From assembly GCF_032854445.1 (NCBI RefSeq), contig NC_088302.1, positions 56,834,237-56,898,236 of the forward strand: DNA of 64,000 nt, read 5' to 3'. This DNA comes from Liolophura sinensis. Taxonomy: Eukaryota > Mollusca > Polyplacophora > Chitonida > Chitonidae. The stretch's first letter is position 1. Each line of letters starts with the position of its first letter. Positions 43,938 to 59,343 of this stretch are shown here, one piece after another. Below the pieces are notes generated by a model that was given only the letters and a program-made list of their open reading frames with translations, made no database searches and had not been told where the DNA came from. A program made the position numbers and the translations under genes.

Positions 43938-46289
43938 CATGGACTACTCAACAAGTCGCAATAGTTTCCTGCAAACATCACTTAAGATGGGTAGAACTCT
44001 ACTATATGTCATAATGTTGCAACAAGGCCCTGGTAAAAGGAGAAAAGTAAGGTCTTGTAGGCAAATATTATGACTAGCTCTGAGAATTGTAGTCTTGCGG
44101 CCTTTTCTTGTGGCACAAAGGGCGATCTTGATATCTAACAAATGAAGTCCTCATTGACCTGTCATTTCTTCACTTCCCCAAAAAGAAAGAAAAACCGAGT
44201 GGCCTTTGTCCTGAGTGGCTTGGAAATAGGATAGGCTTTCGAGGTAAAAACTGTAGATGGCAGGTACTGCATCTTATTGGCCGTGTGTTTACTGCGTAGC
44301 GCAGTTGGTAACTGGCAAATGGCAGCAGGTTGTCAAATTTATTTATTGAGCTGATATAGCCTTAGAGATACTTGGCTGTCACTTCATGTCAGTAACTACA
44401 GACAAACACAAGCGACAATGAAATGCTCAGCAATGTTTACAAAAGATACAAAAAAAAACAGAAATCATCCAGATCTAATTGTCATAAAAGCTATGGAAAT
44501 GAAATTTAACTTCAAAGCGCTGCTTAACGTTTGAACGAAAGATTATATATATACACTATATAAAGATTCTGCTCTTGCAAACAAACCCACGTTTAAGCAT
44601 TGAAAACAAAGCTGTGCACAGAAAATACATCACAGTGTGAAGCTAAAAAACCATGTGATTTATTTTCAGTTCAACACGTAGATCCTTCCCAATCACACGG
44701 TAATGTCGCCTCGCTGGCTCGCGTGTAGCGTGTAGCGTCTTGCTGATGTACATGTATGCATACATTTACGCGGCCATTTTCTTCAGCAAGCAATCAATGG
44801 GTTGACGCCTGTACTCTCATAAACTATGTTTGGTGTTAAATACCAACTGAAGCTACAAACTCAATCAGCTTTCCAGGCTCTTGGACAATTCTTCTGTCGT
44901 ATTTTTTTCTACTGAGCTTGTGATTTGCTATTACAGTATATTCTGTACCTTTTTCTGAATCTGCATTAGAAAATTTTAATGAGGTTAGGGCAATACATAA
45001 TTATTTACGCTGGCTTAATTAATTCATTACATTCCACCTGATCAGACAAGGCTGGTATTACGTACAATATGAGTGATTGTTTCAGGCGAGGAGATCTAAA
45101 ATATCAAGCGCGCTGTGATAACGGCAGAAGATTTCATCAATATCTGCTTGATTGGGATATTGATATCTAGCAAAGGAAATGAAAACAGACAACGGACTAG
45201 ACCTCGGCATCTCCAATCGTGGGTCCTTCTGGCCAATGCGTTCATTGCCCGGAAACTATTGAGACGGGGGTCCATACATGGAACCAACACCTGAGAAACC
45301 ACTGGCTTTGACATTATTATCAAAATCCTCTGATCTGGACTTATTCAGTTACACATCACCTCTGATCATTTCGTCGACAAATATTTAACATTTGGATGAG
45401 CTGCCATTTTCATTTTTGTGCGGAAATCAGTGTATGGCCCATGCCATTGTTCTGCTTCGATTTAGACTCAGCATGTTGCTGGACGACGGGGGGAATACGG
45501 CGTTTCGGCCAAAGGGGGTTTAATTTGGAAGAAAAAGGGAGGCGCGCGATATTTGCTTAATAGATTTTTTTAGTTTGATCTTGGGGATATTTGTTGAATC
45601 GCTCATACTGAGGAGAACATGGGGCAGTGAATAAGTTACCATAGATTCACAGATTGCTATACGGTCGTTTGGAAAAATGAATTGACAGCTTCTTCTGCGT
45701 GGCACTGATGTCATTTTGTGGGGGTTATTCAACTTCAGGCCAGACATTTTATCTTATCAATGTTATTCTTTCCTTTGTCCAATACATGGCTGTTTTTAAT
45801 TATCCTTTGTGTGCTAGTTTGGCAGATGTACAAAAATCTGTCTTCAAATATGTACATTGCTGACAAAGAATTGTATGAGCTGAAAACTGTTTACCAATGT
45901 ATGCATGTAGTTTAAAAGAAATGTGGCAAATGGTTGTACTTTTAATTCCCGACGACAGCAATAAACACAGACCTCTTACGTAAATAAATGTATTTCTCAT
46001 AATTATTTGTTTTATTTAATGAGCCGTACTCAGTAATCCTCACCAAAAAAACAGCGGTCAGATTCATGTCGGGGGAACACTGAATAGCCCGGAAAACAGC
46101 TGGATTTGAACACGCGACTCCATCGCCCACACATAGGTATCTACCGAAAAAAAGACCACTGTATACGGAAACTGATACTTCAGTTTGTTCACATCAATAT
46201 CTATATTACTTTGACAATGTAGTTGTACTTTAATGTGTTACTTAACTTTTCGTAATCATTGCTGAAAGCTGTAATCGTATAATGGTGGC

Positions 46290-49200
46290 ATTTCGTTCGT
46301 TATGCAATCTGTTACTGACCTCTAACAGCCTGTTGGGACTGGAATCATGACATCTCGATATGCACTCTGTTACTGGCTCTAACAGCCTGTTGGGACTGGA
46401 GTCATGACATCTCATTATGCTCTCTGTTACTGATCTCTAACAGCCTGTTGGGACTGGAATTATGACATCTCGTTATGCACTCTGTTACTGGCCTCTACAG
46501 CCTGTTGGGACTGGAATCATGACATCTCGTTATGCACTCTGTTACTGGCTCTAACAGCCTGTTGAGACTGGAATCATGACATCTCGTTATGCACTGTGTT
46601 ACTGGGCTCTAACAGCCTGTTGAGACTGGAATCATGACATCTCGTTATGCACTGTGTTACTGGGCTCTAACAGCCTGTTGATAATGGAATCATGACATCT
46701 CGTTATGTACTCTGTTACTGGGCTCTAACAGCATGTTGAGACTGGAATCATGACATCTCGTTATGTACTCTGTTACTGGCCTCTAACAGCCTGTTGAGAC
46801 TGGAATCATGGCATCTCGTTAAGCACTCTGTTACTGGGCTCTAACAGCATGTTGAGAATGGAATCATGACATCTCGTTATGTACTCTGTTACTGGGCTCT
46901 AACAGCCTGTTGAAACTGGAATCATGACATTTTTCACTATGTACTCTGTTACTGGGCTCTAACAGCCTTTTGAGACTGGAATCATGACATCTCGTTATGC
47001 ACTCTGTTACTGGGTTCTAACAGCCTGTTGAGACTGGAATCCTGACATCTCGTTATGTACTCTGTTACTGGTCTCTAACAGCATGTTGAGACTGGAATCA
47101 TGACATCTCGTTATGCACTCTGTTACTGGCCTCTAACTGCATGTTGAGACTGGAATAATGACATCTCGTTATGCACTGTGTTACTGGGCTCTAACAGCCT
47201 GTTGAGACTGGAATCATGGCATCTCGTTATGCACTCTGTTACTGGGCTCTAACAGCCTGTTGAAACTGGAATCATGACATCTCGTTTAGTACTCTGTTAC
47301 TGGCTCTAACAGCCTGTTGAGACTGGAATCATGACATCTCGTTATGTACTCTGTTACTGGTCTCTAACAGCATGTTGAGACTGGAATCCTGACAACTCGT
47401 TATGTACTCTGTTACTGGGCTCTAACAGCCTGTTGAGAATGGAATCATGACATCTCGTTATTCACTCTGTTACTGGGCTCTAACAGCCTGTTGAGACTGG
47501 AATCATGACATCTCGTTATACACTGTGTTACTGGGCTCTAACAGCCTGTTGAAACTGGAATCATGACATTTCGTTATGTACTGTGTTACTGGCCTCTAAC
47601 AGCCTTTTGAGACTGGAATCATGACATCTCGTTATGCACTCTGTTACTGGCTTTAACAGGCTGGTGAGACTGGAATCATGACATCTCGTTATGTACTCCG
47701 TTACTGGGCTCTAACAGCCTGTTGATAATGGAATCATAACATATCGTTATGCACTCTGTTACTGGGCACTAACAGCCTGTTGAGACTGGAATCATGACAT
47801 CTCGTTATGTACTCTGTTACTGGGTTCTAACAGGCTGTTGATACTGGAATCATGACATCTCGTTATGCACTGTGTTACTGAGCTCTAACAGCCTGTTGAG
47901 ACTGGAATCATGAAATCTTGCTGTGCACTCTGTTACTGGCTTCTAACAGCCTGTTATGACTGGAATCATGACATCTCGTTATGCACTGTGTTACTGGGCT
48001 CTAACAGCCTGTTGAGACTGGAATCATGACATCTCGTTATGTACTCTGTTACTGGGCTCTAACAGCATGTTGAGACTGGAATCATGACATCTCGTTATGT
48101 ACTCTGTTACTAACAGCCTGTTGATACTGGAATCATGGCATCTTGTTATGCACTCTGTTACTGGCCTCTAACAGCCTGTTGAGACTGAAATCATGACATC
48201 TCGTTATGCACTGTGTTACTGAGCTCTAATAGCCTGTTGAGACTGGAATCATGACATTTCGTTATGTACTCTGTTACTGGGCTCTAACAGCCTGTTGGGA
48301 CTGGAATTATGACATCTCGTTATGCACTGTGTTACTTGGCTCTAACAGACTGCTGGGACTGGAATCATGACATCTCGTTATGCACTGTGTTACTGGGCTC
48401 TAACAGCCTGTTGGGACTGGAATCATGACATCTCGTTATGCACTCTGTTACTGGGCTCTAACAGCCTGTTGAGACTGGAATCATGGCATCTTGTTATGCA
48501 CTCTGTTACTGGCCTCTAACAGCCTGTTGAAACTGGAATCATGACATCTCGCTATGTACTCTGTTACTGGGCTCTAACAGCCTGTTGAGATTGGAATCAC
48601 GACATCTCGTTATGCACTGTGTTACTGGCCTCTAACAGCCTGTTATGACTGGAATCATGACATCTCGCTATGCACTCTGTTACTGGGCTCAAACAGCCTG
48701 CTGGACTGGAATCATGACATTTCCTTATTCACTCTGTTACTGGGCTCTAACAGCCTGTTGGGACTGGAATCACGACATCTCGTTATGCACTGTGTTACTG
48801 GGCTCTAACAGCCTGTTGAGACTGGAATCATGGCATCTCGTTATGCACTCTGTTACTGTTGAGACTGTTGAGACTGGAATCATGGCGTCTTGTTATGTCT
48901 CTAACAGCCTGTTGAGACTGGAATCATGACATCTCGTTATGCACTGTGTTACTGGGCTATAACAGCCTGTTGAGACTGGAATCCTGACATCTCGTTATGT
49001 ACTCTGTTACTGGGCTCTAACCGGCTGCTGATACTGGAATCATGACATCTCGTTATGCACTGTGTTACTGGGCTCTAACAGCCTGTTGAGACTGGAATCA
49101 TGACATCTTGCTGTGCACTCTGTTACTGGGCTCTAACAGCCTGATGAGACTGGAATCATGACATCTCGTTATGCACTGTGTTACTGGGCTCTAACAGCAT

Positions 49201-52200
49201 ATTGAGACTGGAATTATGACAGCTCGTTGTGTACTCTGTTACTGGGCTCTAACAGACTGCTGGGACTGGAATCATGACATCTCGTTATGCACTCTGTTAC
49301 TGGGCTCTAAAAGCCTGTTGGGATTGGAATCATGACATCTCGTTATGCACTCTGTTACTAGGCTCTAACAGCCTGTTGATACTGGAATCATGGCATCTTG
49401 TTATGCACTGTGTTACTGGCCTCTAACAGCCTGTTGAGACTGGAATTATGACATCTCGCTATGTACTCTGTTACTGGGCTCTAACAGCCTGTTGAGATTG
49501 GAATCACGACATCTCGTTATGCACTGTGTTACTGGCCTCTAACAGCCTGTTGAGACTGGAATCATGACATCTCGCTATGCACTCTGTTACTGGCCTCTAA
49601 CAGCCTGTTGAGACTGGAATCATGACATCTCGCTATGCACTCTGGTACTGGGCTCTAACAGGCTGTTGAGACTGGAATCATGACATCTTGTTATGCACTC
49701 TGTTACTGACCTCTAACAGCCTGTTGGGACTGGAATTATGACATCTCGTTATGCAATCTGTTAATGGGCTCTAACAGCCTGCTGGGACTGGAATCATGAC
49801 ATCTCGTTATTCACTGTGTTACTGGCCTCTAACAGCCTGTTGGGACTGGAATCACTACATCTCGTTACTGGGCCCTAACAGCCTGTTGAGACTGGAATCA
49901 TGACATCTCGTTATACACTGTGTTACTGGGCTCTAACAGCCTGTTGAAACTGGAATCATGACATCTCCTTATGCACTCTGTTACTGGGCTCTAACAGCAT
50001 GTTGAGACTGGAATCATGACATCTCGTTAAGCACTCTGTTACTGGGCTCTAACAGCATGTTGAGACTGGAATCATGACATCTCGTTATGTACTCTGTTAT
50101 TGGGCTCTAACAGCCTGTTGAAACTGGAATCATGACATTTTTCACTATGTACTCTGTTACTGGGCTCTAACAGCCTGTTGAGACTGGAATCATGACATCT
50201 CGTTATGCACTGTGTTACTGGGCTCTAACAGCATGTTGAGACTGGAATCATGACATCTCGTTATGCACTCTGTTACTGGCCTCTAACTGCATGTTGAGAC
50301 TGGAATAATGACATCTCGTTATGCACTCTGTTACTGGGCTCTAACAGCCTGTTGAGACTGGAATCATGGCATCTCGTTATGCACTCTGTTACTGGGCTCT
50401 AACAGCCTGTTGAAACTGGAATCATGACATCTCGTTTAGTACTCTGTTACTGGGCTCTAACAGCCTGTTGAGACTGGAATCATGACATCTCGTTATGTAC
50501 TCTGTTACTGGTCTCTAACAGCATGTTGAGACTGGAATCCTGACAACTCGTTATGTACTCTGTTACTGGGCTCTAACAGCCTGTTATGACTGGAATCATG
50601 ACATCTCGTTATGCACTGTGTTACTGGGCTCTAACAGCCTGTTGAGACTGGAATCATGACATCTCGTTATGTACTCTGTTACTGGGCTCTAACAGCATGT
50701 TGAGACTGGAATCATGACATCTCGTTATGTACTCTGTTACTAACAGCCTGTTGATACTGGAATCATGGCATCTTGTTATGCACTCTGTTACTGGCCTCTA
50801 ACAGCCTGTTGAGACTGAAATCATGACATCTCGTTATGCACTGTGTTACTGAGCTCTAATAGCCTGTTGAGACTGGAATCATGACATTTCGTTATGTACT
50901 CTGTTACTGGGCTCTAACAGCCTGTTGGGACTGGAATTATGACATCTCGTTATGCACTGTGTTACTTGGCTCTAACAGACTGCTGGGACTGGAATCATGA
51001 CATCTCGTTATGCACTGTGTTACTGGGCTCTAACAGCCTGTTGGGACTGGAATCATGACATCTCGTTATGCACTCTGTTACTGGGCTCTAACAGCCTGTT
51101 GAGACTGGAATCATGGCATCTTGTTATGCACTCTGTTACTGGCCTCTAACAGCCTGTTGAAACTGGAATCATGACATCTCGCTATGTACTCTGTTACTGG
51201 GCTCTAACAGCCTGTTGAGATTGGAATCACGACATCTCGTTATGCACTGTGTTACTGGCCTCTAACAGCCTGTTATGACTGGAATCATGACATCTCGCTA
51301 TGCACTCTGTTACTGGGCTCAAACAGCCTGCTGGGACTGGAATCATGACATTTCCTTATTCACTCTGTTACTGGGCTCTAACAGCCTGTTGGGACTGGAA
51401 TCACGACATCTCGTTATGCACTGTGTTACTGGGCTCTAACAGCCTGTTGAGACTGGAATCATGGCATCTCGTTATGCACTCTGTTACTGTTGAGACTGTT
51501 GAGACTGGAATCATGGCGTCTTGTTATGTCTCTAACAGCCTGTTGAGACTGGAATCATGACATCTCGTTATGCACTGTGTTACTGGGCTATAACAGCCTG
51601 TTGAGACTGGAATCCTGACATCTCGTTATGTACTCTGTTACTGGGCTCTAACCGGCTGCTGATACTGGAATCATGACATCTCGTTATGCACTGTGTTACT
51701 GGGCTCTAACAGCCTGTTGAGACTGGAATCATGACATCTTGCTGTGCACTCTGTTACTGGGCTCTAACAGCCTGATGAGACTGGAATCATGACATCTCGT
51801 TATGCACTGTGTTACTGGGCTCTAACAGCATATTGAGACTGGAATTATGACAGCTCGTTGTGTACTCTGTTACTGGGCTCTAACAGACTGCTGGGACTGG
51901 AATCATGACATCTCGTTATGCACTCTGTTACTGGGCTCTAAAAGCCTGTTGGGATTGGAATCATGACATCTCGTTATGCACTCTGTTACTAGGCTCTAAC
52001 AGCCTGTTGATACTGGAATCATGGCATCTTGTTATGCACTGTGTTACTGGCCTCTAACAGCCTGTTGAGACTGGAATTATGACATCTCGCTATGTACTCT
52101 GTTACTGGGCTCTAACAGCCTGTTGAGATTGGAATCACGACATCTCGTTATGCACTGTGTTACTGGCCTCTAACAGCCTGTTGAGACTGGAATCATGACA

Positions 52201-55200
52201 TCTCGCTATGCACTCTGTTACTGGCCTCTAACAGCCTGTTGAGACTGGAATCATGACATCTCGCTATGCACTCTGGTACTGGGCTCTAACAGGCTGTTGA
52301 GACTGGAATCATGACATCTTGTTATGCACTCTGTTACTGACCTCTAACAGCCTGTTGGGACTGGAATTATGACATCTCGTTATGCAATCTGTTAATGGGC
52401 TCTAACAGCCTGCTGGGACTGGAATCATGACATCTCGTTATTCACTGTGTTACTGGCCTCTAACAGCCTGTTGGGACTGGAATCACTACATCTCGTTACT
52501 GGGCCCTAACAGCCTGTTGAGACTGGAATCATGACATCTCGTTATACACTGTGTTACTGGGCTCTAACAGCCTGTTGAAACTGGAATCATGACATCTCCT
52601 TATGCACTCTGTTACTGGGCTCTAACAGCATGTTGAGACTGGAATCATGACATCTCGTTAAGCACTCTGTTACTGGGCTCTAACAGCATGTTGAGACTGG
52701 AATCATGACATCTCGTTATGTACTCTGTTATTGGGCTCTAACAGCCTGTTGAAACTGGAATCATGACATTTTTCACTATGTACTCTGTTACTGGGCTCTA
52801 ACAGCCTGTTGAGACTGGAATCATGACATCTCGTTATGCACTGTGTTACTGGGCTCTAACAGCATGTTGAGACTGGAATCATGACATCTCGTTATGCACT
52901 CTGTTACTGGCCTCTAACTGCATGTTGAGACTGGAATAATGACATCTCGTTATGCACTCTGTTACTGGGCTCTAACAGCCTGTTGAGACTGGAATCATGG
53001 CATCTCGTTATGCACTCTGTTACTGGGCTCTAACAGCCTGTTGAAACTGGAATCATGACATCTCGTTTAGTACTCTGTTACTGGGCTCTAACAGCCTGTT
53101 GAGACTGGAATCATGACATCTCGTTATGTACTCTGTTACTGGTCTCTAACAGCATGTTGAGACTGGAATCACTACATCTCGTTACTGGGCCCTAACAGCC
53201 TGTTGAGACTGGAATCATGACATCTCGTTATACACTGTGTTACTGGGCTCTAACAGCCTGTTGAAACTGGAATCACGACATCTCGTTATGCACTGTGTTA
53301 CTGGCCTCTAACAGCCTTTTGAGACTGGAATCATGACATCTCGTTATGCACTCTGTTACTGGGCTTTAACAGGCTGGTGAGACTGGAATCATGACATCTC
53401 GTTATGTACTCCGTTACTGGGCTCTAACAGCCTGTTGATAATGGAATCATAACATATCGTTATGCACTCTGTTACTGGGCACTAACAGCCTGTTGAGACT
53501 GGAATCATGAAATCTCGTTATGTACTCTGTTACTGGGTTCTAACAGGCTGTTGATACTGGAATCATGACATCTCGTTATGCACTGTGTTACTGAGCTCTA
53601 ACAGCCTGTTGAGACTGGAATCATGACATCTTGCTGTGCACTCTGTTACTGGCTTCTAACAGCCTGTTATGACTGGAATCATGACATCTCGTTATGCACT
53701 GTGTTACTGGGCTCTAACAGCCTGTTGAGACTGGAATCATGACATCTCGTTATGTACTCTGTTACTGGGCTCTAACAGCATGTTGAGACTGGAATCATGA
53801 CATCTCCTTATGTACTCTGTTACTAACAGCCTGTTGATACTGGAATCATGGCATCTTGTTATGCACTCTGTTACTGGCCTCTATCAGCCTGTTGAGACTG
53901 AAATCATGACATCTCGTTATGCACTGTGTTACTGAGCTGTAATAGCCTGTTGAGACTGGAATCATGACATTTCGTTATGTACTCTGTTACTGGGCTCTAA
54001 CAGCCTGTTGGGACTGGAATTATGACATCTCGTTATGCACTGTGTTACTGGGCTCTAACAGACTGCTGGGACTGGAATCATGACATCTCGTTATGCACTG
54101 TGTTACTGGGCTCTAACAGCCTGTTGGGACTGGAATCATGACATCTCGTTATGCACTCTGTTACTGGGCTCTAACAGCCTGTTGAGACTGGAATCATGGC
54201 ATCTTGTTATGCACTCTGTTACTGGCCTCTAACAGCCTGTTGAAACTGGAATCATGACATCTCGCTATGTACTCTGTTACTGGGCTCTAACAGCCTGTTG
54301 AGATTGGAATCACGACATCTCGTTATGCACTGTGTTACTGGCCTCTAACAGCCTGTTGGGACTGGAATCCTGACATCTCGCTATGCACTCTGTTACTGGG
54401 CTCTAACAGCCTGCTGGGACTGGAATCATGACATTTCGTTATTCACTCTGTTACTGGGCTCTAACAGCCTGTTGGGACTGGAATCACGACATCTCGTTAT
54501 GCACTGTGTTACTGGGCTCTAACAGCCTGTTGAGACTGGAATCATGGCATCTCGTTATGCACTCTGTTACTGTTGAGACTGTTGAGACTGGAATCATGGC
54601 GTCTTGTTATGTCTCTAACAGCCTGTTGAGACTGGAATCATGACATCTCGTTATGCACTGTGTTACTGGGCTATAACAGCCTGTTATGACTGGAATCCTG
54701 ACATCTCGTTATGTACTCTGTTACTGGGCTCTAACCGGCTGCTGATACTGGAATCAGGACATCTCGTTATGCACTGTGTTACTGGGCTCTAACAGCCTGT
54801 TGAGACTGGAATCATGACATCTTGCTGTGCACTCTGTTACTGGGCTCTAACAGCCTGATGAGACTGGAATCATGACATCTCGTTATGTACTCTGTTACTG
54901 ACCTCTTACAGCCTATTGGGACTGGAATTATGTCATCTCGTTATGCAATCTATTACTGGGCTCTAACAGTCTGCTGGGACTGAAATCATGACAGCTCGAT
55001 ATGCACTCTGTTACTGGCCTCTAACAGCCTGTTGAGACTGGAATCATGACATCCCGTTATGCACTGTGTTACTGGGCTCTAACAGCATGTTGAGACTGGA
55101 ATTATGACAGCTCGTTGTGTACTCTGTTACTGGGCTCTAACAGACTGCTGGGACTGGAATCATGACATCTCGTTATGCACTCTGTTACTGGGCTCTAACA

Positions 55201-57972
55201 GCCTGTTGGGATTGGAATCATGACATCTCGTTATGCACTCTGTTACTAGGCTCTAACAGCCTGTTGATACTGGAATCATGGCATCTTGTTATGCACTGTG
55301 TTACTGGCCTCTAACAGCCTGTTGAGACTGGAATCATGACATCTCGCTATGTACTCTGTTACTGGGCTCTAACAGCCTGTTGAGATTGGAATCATGACAT
55401 CTCGTTATGCACTGTGTTACTGGCCTCTAACAGCCTGTTGAGACTGGAATCATGACATCTCGCTATGTACTCTGTTACTGGGCTCTAACAGCCTGTTGAG
55501 ATTGGAATCATGACATCTCGTTATGCACTGTGTTACTGGCCTCTAACAGCCTGTTGAGACTGGAATCATGACATCTCGCTATGCACTCTGTTACTGGGCT
55601 CTAACAGGCTGTTGAGACTGGAATCATGACATCTTGTTATGCACTCTGTTACTGACCTCTAACAGCCTGTTGGGACTGGAATTATGACATCTCGTTATGC
55701 AATCTGTTAATGGGCTCTAACAGCCTGCTGGGACTGGAATCATGACATCTCGTTATTCACTGTGTTACTGGCCTCTAACAGCCTGTTGGGACTGGAATCA
55801 CGACATCTCGTTACTGGGCCCTAACAGCCTGTTGAGACTGGAATCATGGCATCTTGTTATGCACTGTGTTACTGGGCTCTAACAGCCTGTTGTGACTGGA
55901 ATCATGACATCTCGTTATGCACTGTGTTACTGGGCTATAACAGCCTGTTATGACTGGAATCCTGACATCTCGTTATGTACTCTGTTACTTGGCTCTAACA
56001 GGCTGCTGATACTGGAATCATGACATTTCGTTATGCACTGTGTTACTGGGCTCTAACAGGCTGTTGAGACTGGAATCATGACAACCTGCTGTGCACTCTG
56101 TTACTGGGCTCTAACAGGCTGTTGAGACTGAAATCATGACATCTCGTTATGTACTCTGTTACTGACCTCTTACAGCCTATTGGGACTGGAATTATGTCAT
56201 CTCGTTATGCAATCTATTACTGGGCTCTAACAGACTGCTGGGACTGGAATCATGACAGCTCGATATGCACTCCGTTACTGGGCTCTAACAGGCTGTTGAG
56301 ACTGGAATCATGACATCTCCTTATGCACTGTGTTACTGGGCTCTAACAGCATGTTGATACTGGAATCATGACAGCTCGTTATGTACTCTGTTACTGGCTC
56401 TAACAGTCTGTTGGGACTGGAATTATGACATCTCGTTATGCACTGTGTTACTGGGCTCTTACAGCCTGTTGAGACTGGAATCATGGCGTCTTGTTATGCG
56501 CTCTGTTACTGTCCTCTAACAGCCTGTTGAGACTGGAATCATGACATCTCGTTATGCACTGTGTTACTGGGCTCTAACAGCCTGTTGAGACTGGAATCCT
56601 GACATCTCGTTAGGCACTGTGTTACTGGGTTCTAACAGCCTGTTGAGACTGGAATCATGACATCTTGTTTTGCACTGTGTTAATGGGCTCTAACAGGCTG
56701 TTGGGACTGGAATCATGACATCTTGTCATGCACTCTTTTACTGACCTCTAACCGCCTGTTGGGACTGGAATTATGATATCTCGTTATGCAATCTGTTACT
56801 GGGCTCTCACAGGCTGCTGGGACTGGAATCATGACATCTCGTTATGCACTCTGTTACTGGCCTCCAACAGCATGTTGAGACTGGAATTATGACATCTCGC
56901 TATGTACTCTGTTACTGGGCTCTAACAGCCTGTTGATACTGGAATCATGGCATCTTGTTATGCACTCTGTTACTGGGCTCTAACAGCATGTTGAGACTGG
57001 AATCATGACACCTCGTTTTGCACTCCGTTACTGGGCTCTAACAGCCTGTTGAGACTGGAATCCTTACATCTCGCTATGTACTCTGTTACTGGGCTCTAAC
57101 AGCCTGTTGAGACTGGAATCATGACATCTCGTTTTGCACTCCGTTACTGTTGAGACTGTTGAGACTGGAATCATGGCGTCTTGTTATGTCTCTAACAGCC
57201 TGTTGAGACTGGATTCATGACATCTTGCTGTGCACTCTATTACTGTCCTCTAACAGCCTGTTGAGACTGGAATCATGACATCTCGTTATGCAATCTGTTA
57301 CTGGGCTTTAACAGACTGCTGGGACTGGAATCATGACATCTCGTTATGCACTCTGTTACTGGCCTCTAACAGCCTGTTGGGACTGGAATCATGACATCTC
57401 GTTATGCAATCTGTTACTGGGCACTAACAGCCTTTTGAGACTGGATTCATGGCATCTTGTAATGCACTGTGTTACAGGCCTCTAACAGCCTTTTGAGACT
57501 GGAATCATGACATCTCGTTATGTGCTCTGTTACTGGGCCCTAACAGCCTTTTGAGACTGGAATCATGACATCTCGTTATGCACTGTGTTACTGGGCTCTA
57601 ACAGCCTGTTCAGGCTGGAATCATGACATCTCGTTATGTACTCTGTTACTGGGCTCTAACAGCCTGTTCAGGCTGGAATCATGACATCTTGTTGTGCACT
57701 CTGTTACTGGGCTCTAACAGGCTGTTGAGACTGGAATCATTACATCTCGTTATGCACTGTGTTACTGGGCTCTAACAGGCTTTTGAGACTGGAATCATGA
57801 CATCTTGTTGTGCACTCTGTTACTGGGCTCTAACAGGCTGTTGAGACTGGAATCATTACATCTCGTTATGCACTGTGTTACTGGGCTCTAACAGCCTGTT
57901 GAGACTGGAATCATGACATCTCGTTATGTTCTCTGTTACTGGGCTCTAACAGCCTGTTGAGACTGGAATTAT
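46290..57972. repeat. 11.7-kb satellite of about 58-bp units, about 200 copies
   Basis: The unit is CTCTAACAGCCTGTTGAGAC, TGGAATCATGACATCTCG, TTATGCACTCTGTTACTGGG. Almost all changes are at a few fixed positions (GAG/GGG/GAA/GAT, GCACTC/GCACTG/GTACTC, GGG/GGCC). Some units are shortened. The unit itself is non-coding. Short open frames that recur at 48645, 51300 and 54428 are the same repeat block copied, which shows multi-kilobase duplications inside the array. Confidence 0.97.
47942..53170. repeat. Tandem 2630-bp duplication inside the satellite
   Basis: 47942 to about 50540 is repeated at 50572 to about 53170 with nearly no differences, for example CTCAAACAGCCTGCTGG at 48689 and 51319. 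A third partial copy is offset a further 3083 bp (about 53.65-54.9 kb) and is more diverged. Breakpoints seen by eye are at about 47942 and 53165. Confidence 0.88.
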
Positions 57973-57979
57973 GAAATTG

Positions 57980-59340
57980 TTGTGGACAGTAATAAATACT
58001 GAAAAAGACCTGCCTTTTTTGAGTCAAAATTTGCATGACAGAACGAGTCAATAACGTGTTCTAGGGACTGTAGCCACAGTATAACTACAGCTGAGGTTTT
58101 ACACTGTGAGTGTGATGACAGATCGTACATCTTACTTTCAGTAGGTTACATATGAGCAAGGCCTACATCACTTTGTGACAAGTCAAGTAAATGAAGCACA
58201 GAACAAATTATAGCCTGAGCTAATGTAACCCACCATTAAGAGTGACATGAGCGAAATAGCCTAAATCCTGTGACAGCCATACATTTATCTATCACTCGTG
58301 TGTAGGTGATACGATATCTTTAGAGAGAACTAAGTTTAATGTCTTCTAAGTAAAGAAGGAGAACTAGCTGCAAGAGAATAGTTACACGGTGTCACTCTGT
58401 TCATTCCAGCCGACTACGGGGTGTGTCTAATGGGCACATGCAGAATGAGGTGGCTGTAATTTGCTTCAAGGGAGCCGTTGCATTTTCTTGCACCATTTAT
58501 TTCGAAGTAAATGAGCAGAGATAAACAGGCGAGGCGCTAAGTCAACTCCCAAAGGGAGTTAACTCGTCCTGAGAGATGGTGCCAATATTTCATTACGCTT
58601 GTTTATTATGGAAGGTGTATCACCGTGTTAAATGAGAATCTAATCAATTCTCCCGGCAGAACTTTAAACAACACAGACGGAGCGCTGTTTGCATCCAATC
58701 TATCACAGTAGGCAAGCTTTATTAACTAAATGCCTCCACTTGGAGATGTGACTTTCTGTTCTTACCTTCATATCATGGTGACTTTTGTGTTTCGCCTTCT
58801 GCCACAATCAGCCTGTCGATATGTTTGTCCCGACTAATTACTTCACTGAGCTGTCTTTGATGGATAGCTGTGCGGACAACCGTCATTTATAGGTCTGTTT
58901 CTAAATGGGTTTTCACGAATTCATTTCTTATATCGATGTATATGCACAGCAATTACTCTAAACTAAGAGATGCGCAAGTCTGCTGTCTCCATCCCCAATA
59001 AAATTCACGTCCCCTTAATGAAATTGTCTCTGAAAAAAGGGTTCTTTGTCTCGAATGATTTCGTTTTTATATGAAGTTGGTTGAACTCGGCTTCGATCTT
59101 CAATACAGTGCTTTGATGAAGCATTCGTGTGCGAAAAACAAGGATCTCAAGCTTAAACTTTGCTGGAGTTACATAACATCTTTTATCCAACAGCCTATCG
59201 CCATTATTTAATTGAATCAAACAGAGTTTTTATCTTTTTATCGTTTTTTGGAATTCCCTGATTAAAATACTTTCCTGGATTTCCAATCAGAGGACACACA
59301 GACATTTTAGATGAGTCAGGTCGTAAAAATAAGTTACGCA
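57980..59340. other. No gene seen
   Basis: Sequence after the satellite, with short open frames only and no recognisable repeat. Confidence 0.5.
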
Positions 59341-59343
59341 ACT

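Larger units (their letters stand above)
36447..46280. other. Long stretch without a convincing gene
   Basis: About 9.8 kb. The longest open frame, 36447-36953 (167 codons), has one hydrophobic segment but no family resemblance or splice context. A C22 run lies at 38565-38586. Two perfect palindromes (38.70 and 39.39 kb), one SINE fragment (43.8 kb) and a CATTT repeat at 40.04 kb are the only structures noted. Confidence 0.45.

Noticed and set aside
48645-54643. Repeated short proteins (MTF-YSLCYWALTACW type)
   Set aside because: They are translations of the 58-bp satellite. The three nearly equal copies come from the kilobase duplications, not from a gene family.
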